The position numbers and the translations under genes are program-made. Below are positions 56,708 through 64,000 of a stretch of DNA of 64,000 nt, one piece after another; positions within the stretch are counted from its first letter, which is position 1; every line of letters begins with the position of its first letter. The notes under the pieces were generated by a model that worked only from the letters and a program-made list of their open reading frames with translations, had not been told where the DNA came from and did no database searches. This DNA comes from Capillidium heterosporum (Eukaryota; Entomophthoromycota; Entomophthoromycetes; Entomophthorales; Capillidiaceae), in contig WBMQ01000002.1 in assembly GCA_016630905.1 (NCBI GenBank), positions 62,001-126,000 on the forward strand, read 5' to 3'.

Positions 56708-58504
56708 GTGACGATGGTAATAAGTAAATACAGTTTAGTGATGACTTTTAATTTATAAATGTTGCTATTTTTGGTTTAGTATCCTTTATGCAACACTAAT
56801 TTTCAATAGGTATTTCATTTGCATGTATACGGATTGAAGTCATATTTACCTTATATATTTTAAATGGTGAAATGAAGCCTTACCAAATTTGCAAGTTTGC
56901 ATTTGTTATGAAGCTATTATATAATAGTTTCAAATATATTCTATACCCTTATCTATATATAAAATTGGAGGTTGGCTACTTCTTTTTCCAAGATGAAGGA
57001 TCTTTTACCATCAAAGTAAGTAGACTACCAGCTAAAGTCTATTTAAAAGAACTAGGCATTCCAATTGTTATAATGTCTTGTATTTTGTACCTTCCAAAAG
57101 AAATTTGATATGAGTTGAGGAAACGTGGTAGTGATGTCTCTAAATAACCCTCCAACTCCTCTTAAAGCTCCAAATCCCAAAAAAATAAAACATATTAGAT
57201 ATCCATTCGACCTTAAGGGTACCGATCTACTACAAGTTCAACTTTTGGACAGTTAAACTGGAGAGATGTAGATTGAGAGGTACGATATACAATGAAAAGG
57301 TCTACGATGTCGAAATTATAGTCAAAAAGTTAATAGTTAGGATAGTGGTGGTAGGATTAAAATACAACTTTTGCTATTGTTTTTGATTGTTTATAAGTAA
57401 ACTTAGGACACCAAGTCGACTTTCAAAACTTTTACGAGTTGGTACTTGGCCTAATCCACTTTCAATACATTATCCTATTAAAGCATATATACCACTTATT
57501 TTGAAACATCAAATGCCTATCAAATACTTATTAAACACTGTGATGTAGACCTATCAAGCAAAGATGAGACATACATTTAGCTCAGGCCTCCCAAAATTAA
57601 AAATTATTGATTTCACCTACATGGTTTTTGAAGATGATGCAGTACCATCATTTACATATCCAAAAGTTGATGAGTTCAAACTAACATAGCCTAGCCATAG
57701 TATAAAAGTTGACTTTGGTATGTTTGAATCGAATTTTTAGTTTAATAGAATCAAAGTATCTACTAGTCTTGATAGAATGGTAAGTTTGATTGGAATATCC
57801 AACCTCTACAAAAAGAATCGAGCTAAATTTTGCTGATATAGCGTGCCAACGAATGATTGCAAAGGGTAGGTGGAATAGAAACTTTTAACTAGGTACAGTA
57901 TTTCACCATTCTACCTTGCCAACAAAAACATATAAATTTGCCAAAGTTTAAAAACACATCTCAACTTATCAAAACTTCCTAAACAAATCCTTCTATAAAC
58001 CCACCAAATATAATCGTTTATAGTTAAAATCGCCACTAGTTTTAATATAATTTGATTTATCTAGGGTATAAGGTACATAGTCTAGAGTTGCTTTTAAAAT
58101 TTACTATCTACAATCCCCTGAATATGCTGTAAAAACAGTTACTCCTAATTATTTTTCATATTGATCTCCAATCTAAAGTATGTTTATCATCCTACATAAC
58201 TACCTTATCGATATAGAAAATATAGGTACCCTTACACCCAACCCTACTTTTATGTGATGCCACCCAACGTCTTATTAATAAATTTTATAGTTTAGTCCCA
58301 TTACCATTTTCCCTTCATACTTCCCCACAACTATACCCTTATTCTTTTTGACGAGCCACTCATCAACACTCCCATTTTGCAACGTTCTAGAACTTGAATT
58401 ATCCTATGACGTAAAAGTTTACCCAGAACCAAAAAGCAAACCAAATCTCATCAAGTACACCCACCTCTGCAAGTTTATCAGATATTGCTTTTCAATAACC
58501 AACT
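56708..58504. other. Intergenic with possible LRR/F-box-like relic
   Basis: At 57563-57690 the plus strand reads SSGLPKLKIIDFTYMVFEDD and PKVDEFKLT before a stop, with further short frames to 57830. This is a leucine-rich-like pattern with stops, so at best a decayed gene. The rest is AT-rich, with nothing recognised. Confidence 0.3.
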
Positions 58505-59801
<1,297 letters not shown>

Positions 59802-60425
59802 TCTAGTTTATCTTAGCAATAAAAGTTGTTGCGATTTAGCTGTTGGAATTTCAAATTGAGGTTTTTACCAAAGTTAAAGCTAATAAAGCAGTACAGTTGT
59901 GCTTCTCTTTAGTTTGCTAATATTCTTATAGTATAAATACTTTCTATTATGTAGCCTATATATAGTGTGTTATATAATGGTTATTTGAAAGATCGACTTT
60001 TGATGATATAACACTTGTGTAAACTATCCACCAGAATAAGAAGTTTATCTTTACAATACTTTTCGCTTTGAATAATAAATTCATGATAGCGACATAGTCA
60101 TAAAAATGGCTACATGTGCCAAGTCCAACATGTCATTTCAACATAGAGTTAAGGAATATATACACCTCTTATTACCACTCATGTAAAATTCTAATACTAA
60201 TAAACCATCCCCAACCTTAATCCTAGCTATCGAGACAAGTTAAAATTGAATATACGATCCAAGTTCCAGCTCAATAGGAAGGTAGTTTACCTTAGATAAA
60301 CGAGAAAGCTGATATCGCAATTGCTGAGAAAGGCAGAATATATATTAAAGTTTATAAATATATATAACTGACAATGTCTTAATCTAATTCTAACTTTATA
60401 TGAGATTGAATGCTATCACTTACTG
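59802..60425. other. Intergenic
   Basis: 3' flank of the hydratase gene. AT-rich, nothing recognised. Confidence 0.45.
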
Positions 60426-60921
60426 GTGGCCCTGGTAATGATAGAAAGCAAGCCTATCTACTCCAGTGATTTAGATCTAATTTCCATTGACCAACACTAC
60501 GATTTAAAAGCAATTCTTTATCGACTTTTATCACAAGCTGTGTCTTGGGGTTTTAAAGATACCTATACCTACGATAGCTGCTATAAAGGAGTATGCTTCT
60601 CTGATGGTATAATAAGGAAGCTTTACTTTAGTTCCTACAGCATTACTTGGCGATATTTCCTTGATTACTTAGATGCTGGTCCTGTGCTACGACTGCAAAG
60701 TCATATGTGAGAACCGAGATTTCCTGCGCATGGTACTCACTATATTAGCAACTCTTTACCATACTAATTTATCAAATCAGTTCAGAGTAGACTTTCCCAC
60801 AAGATTAAATCCAGTAATGATCACCATATTACGATCCTATTTCAGAATGCCAGCTTACTACACGATATACTGTTACGAGGTAAACGACTACCAGGTATTG
60901 AATGTCTCAAGTGTAATTTGA
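60426..60921 (+). other. Two overlapping open frames, possible decayed BTB-like gene
   Basis: Frames 60426-60710 and 60673-60921 overlap in different phases. The second begins CYDCKVICENRDFLRMVLTI and continues FRVDFPTRLNPVMITILRSY, a layout loosely like the start and middle of a BTB domain. The match is weak, and no start or splice pair joins the frames. Probably a relic. Confidence 0.2.
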
Positions 60922-62181
60922 TCAAAAAAACTTCAAACAAGAAAGAGATATTGATCGACGCTGTCGAAATAGCTAATATATGGAAGGTAAGTCTATCAAA
61001 AGTACCAAAATGTATAAGTTCTTGAGAATGAAGTATAAAGCTGAGTTGATTAAGTTGCTTAGAAGTGGGGATGTTTGCTACATTGGTGAGATGTGACGGT
61101 GGGTATTAAAGTTCAAAATCTACATTTATATATTTTGAAGGTATTCATTAATAGTATTATTAGACTCATATGGTATTTTTTACCATTTTATATTTACAAG
61201 TAGCTGTTCAAATTACAAAAGTATCGGTCTAAGAAAAAATATATATCTAGCTCAACTCCCATAATTTAGCTCTTTGAGTTGATAGTAGTTGTTTTAGGCC
61301 CAATTTCTATACCCTGTAACCAATACCATTAATTTTTTAGTTCCTACCCAAACCACACGATATACCTTTTAAATACCAGTGTCCTTCAAAAAGCACTATT
61401 AAAGCCAGTCATATCCTACTCAGGTCGAAGCACGTTGCTTCATCTCTCACTTACAAATCCAGCTCCATCTTTTAATGAAGTTGCATAGACTATGATCAGG
61501 CAACGGTGGTATTGATACTATTATAGGATCTTTTGCATTTGTAAAGTATCAATAAATTAGAGAAATACGGTCTTTCCATTAACTGAAATGTATATTGACT
61601 CTGAGCAAAAAAGGTTATTCGACCCTTATGTAGATCGATAGCCAAGCTATAATAACACCATAATTCATTATTTAAGTAACATTCTTAAACCACAGCTACC
61701 CAGTTTCACCAACCATGAAGCTCAAGAACTTGCTATTGAAAGGCTAAAACCAACAACTTTATCCAATTTCGCAAATAGCCATACCTACTCTACATAGAAA
61801 GAAATTTTGTATTGGAAGAATTACCGAAATCGTTTTATATTGGATCGAGCATGGGATGGAATAATTGGCCTCCAGCTAGTACTCCCCATCTAATATTTCA
61901 GAATGAGCTTGAAAATTTGATAACTATATTTTATATGGTAGACATGTCAAGAATTTTTTACAATTCTAAAGTTAAAACCAACAATTTTGTTTGAGTAAAT
62001 TTGGTCGATATATTGAAGTAGAGTTAGCGGATATTATAAAAAATCTACTTCCAAAAGTTTATAAATGTTTTGTCAAATAGTAACCACTACTATACTCCAG
62101 ATCTACACATTGAAACTAATATTTACAAAGTTAAACTTTAGTCCCAGTAGACTAATGACTGCATCCATATCCAATTGATAG
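60922..62181. other. Intergenic
   Basis: AT-rich. A 60-codon frame at 61812-61994 shows no recognisable feature. Nothing else recognised. Confidence 0.4.
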
Positions 62182-63565
62182 ATGACTCTGCAAAAGCTTG
62201 TCTCAACTTTCCAAGTAATTAAAGTTTATTTTCATTTGATTCCAACACCAACATTATCTACAAACAAAAATCTAATAGATAGAAAGGAGATCAAAGTAAG
62301 GACCATCAATAACAATACAAGATCAGAAGTCTCCATAGACGAAAAGGATCTAATTTATGACTGAGGGTACGCCTGGGTAATAGTAATAGCATCTTTCATG
62401 CTGCACTTTGTCATTTTGGGCATCTAGTATTCCTTTGGAGTTTATCTATTGTACTACGCCCAGTATCAATTTATATCAACTCTTAAATCAATATTAAGTT
62501 TAATAGGCGCTATAAACAATGCAATCCTGTTAGCAGGTGGCTTAATATCCAGTAGACTAGCCGACAGGTTTGATTATCGTCTCATGATTTTGATCGGTGT
62601 CATCGTATTTTCTCTAGGCTTGCTGCTTGCCTTCCTTTGCCACTCAATTTTGGCACTTGTTTTTAACGCAAAGTGTGGTGGTCGGTCTGGGCGGTTCGGT
62701 TGCCTTCTTCCCAGCTATATCCATACCTTCGCAGTGGTTCAACAAGAAACATGGGTTAGCTATAGGTATATGTGTGTCAGGATTCGGAATAGGTGGGTTT
62801 GTGATATCCTCATTAACCCAGTTGATGATCGACAGGTTGGGAGTACGTTGGGCCTTAGATATAACGTCCATATTCGCCCTAGTCATCGGTGTAAACTCCG
62901 CCTTCTTGGTCAAGGAACGCATCGTCTCTAAGCGAAAGGGTAGGTTGGTTGACTTATTACTGTTTAAAAACAAGCAGTTCTGCATCTTATGGTTAGGCAG
63001 CTTCGTTTCCAACTTTGGATATTTAATCCATTCTTCTTACTGCCGCTCTATGCCAAGAATTTGAACTTGACAACTACTGAATCTTCATTAGTTTTAGGGC
63101 TGTTGAACGGGGCTTCAGCCTTTGGTCAAGTATTTATAGACACTTTGGCCGGTAAGTTTGGTAAATTGAACGTCATGTTCACTGGGCTTTTTATAGCGTT
63201 CCTCTTCCTACTTCATCTGAACCTTCACGTTCAGTTTAGGCCCTATAGTTGTATTTGCTATCGTATATGGTATCGTAGGCGGTGTTTACTCCAGCTTTTT
63301 ACCTACTGTATCTCCTTATCTGCTCGGTCTTGAAAACATAGCTTCCACCAACGGGGTGTTGTATTTATCAAATCTTCTACCTACTTTGGCTGGTACTCCT
63401 ATAGCTACCGCTATTTTGAAATCTAACGAAGGTTTCAACGGAGTACCCAATCACTAGAATTACTTTTGGGTCATAGTTTTTTCGGGCCTTAGCACCTTGG
63501 CTGGTAGTGCGTTTGTCTTGTGGTTAAAACTTATGGTGAATACCGAGTTACTTGCCAAAGCTTAG
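62182..63565 (+). pseudogene. Monocarboxylate-transporter-like MFS protein, pseudogene
   Basis: The family can be followed for about 12 membrane segments: YAWVIVIASFMLHFVILG, YSFGVYLLYYAQ, ISSRLADRFDYRLMILIGVI, SVVVGLGGSVAFFPAISIPS, WFNKKHGLAIGICVSGFGIG, LPLYAKNLNLTTTESSLVLG, GPIVVFAIVYGIVGGVYSSF, YLLGLENIASTNGVLYLSNL. This is the fungal MCH/monocarboxylate porter group of the plasma membrane. It is broken by three in-frame stops: TGA where the DGGY box is expected (62362), TAG before YSFGVY (62428) and TAG before NYFWVIVFSG (near 63456). It also has frame changes near 62620 (+1) and 63030 (-1), and at least one near 63190-63240. Nothing translatable remains, but the sequence is still well conserved, so the loss is fairly recent. 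Confidence 0.85.
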
Positions 63566-64000
63566 TTAGGTGAATTGGTTTATTTCAATAAATGCTTTTG
63601 TAGTTTTTAGATGAGTAAGTACGTTTTTTCAATATATTAAAGATAAATGATGCTATACAGGGTTATATTTTAGCTATAATAAAATTAAGTTGCTCTTCAC
63701 TATTCCACTATTCATCTATAAATATAGCATTTCATATTCTCCGTATATCGGATTATAAAGGAAAATATAAACCTTCAATCAAGCTTACAAATTGCTAGAG
63801 CAGTACTTAGTCTCCTATACTGATGGACCTATATTAAAGAATTCATAGATTGAGCTTGACTGCGTGCTGTGAAATATCAATAAGAGTCAATATAGGGCTT
63901 AACTACGCTTTCTATTGAGCTTCACCACATGCAATCGCTTCTACGTTGAATAAATTCCCTATATAGTTTTCGAAACAGGCAGGTATTAAGTTAATATTGA
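63566..64000. other. Intergenic to window end
   Basis: AT-rich, no gene recognised. Confidence 0.45.

Noticed and set aside
62182-63565. UAG read as glutamine (alternative genetic code)
   Set aside because: COX19, the OTU gene, the hydratase and NmrA copy 1 all end naturally at TAG, and the MFS gene has other damage.

Overview
The window reads as nuclear DNA of a fungus. It is AT-rich. Most coding regions are broken by very short introns, about 40-60 nt, with GT-AG borders and a CTAAC-like branch point just before the acceptor. The recognisable genes are typical fungal ones: COX19, an ETP1/BRAP2 protein, TAF1 without bromodomains, a SET3-type PHD-SET protein, trehalose-6-phosphate synthase, a copper-only SOD-like protein, NmrA/isoflavone-reductase-like enzymes, an OTU protease and a mitochondrial methylglutaconyl-CoA hydratase. 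I cannot place it below kingdom. Exon borders were read by eye from splice signals, reading phase and protein conservation.

Layout. At 1-4 kb lie two paralogous BTB-like loci, one of them clearly dead. From 4 to 21 kb is a dense housekeeping block: two neighbouring ETP1/BRAP2 paralogues with complementary losses, COX19 (divergent from the first of them), a 17-exon TAF1, a long SET3-like gene and TPS1. From 22 to 26.5 kb are an eroded aldo/keto-reductase-related gene, an acidic basic-patch protein of unknown function and the SOD-like gene.

From 27.8 to 44.4 kb is a gene-poor accessory region. It holds six NmrA/isoflavone-reductase-like copies: one intact, one with a single frameshift near its end, two with frameshifts and two badly decayed. 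Among them are three copies of a small secreted protein that I cannot assign to any family: two intact and one relic. The two intact small genes share a near-identical core promoter and a triplicated upstream motif. Pieces of the region appear to have duplicated as NmrA-plus-small-protein units.

From 44.4 to 49.8 kb I see no convincing gene. From 49.8 to 54.5 kb is a large ankyrin/coiled-coil/serine-rich protein with noticeably C-rich codons. From 55.6 to 60 kb are an OTU protease gene and an AUH-type hydratase gene. The last 2 kb hold a monocarboxylate-transporter-like MFS pseudogene.

A general caution: about ten otherwise intact reading frames, including TAF1 and SET3, need a single extra base skipped (+1). 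Only one, outside the dead MFS gene, needs the opposite shift. This may be insertion-type sequence error or real mutation, and I could not separate the two from sequence alone.
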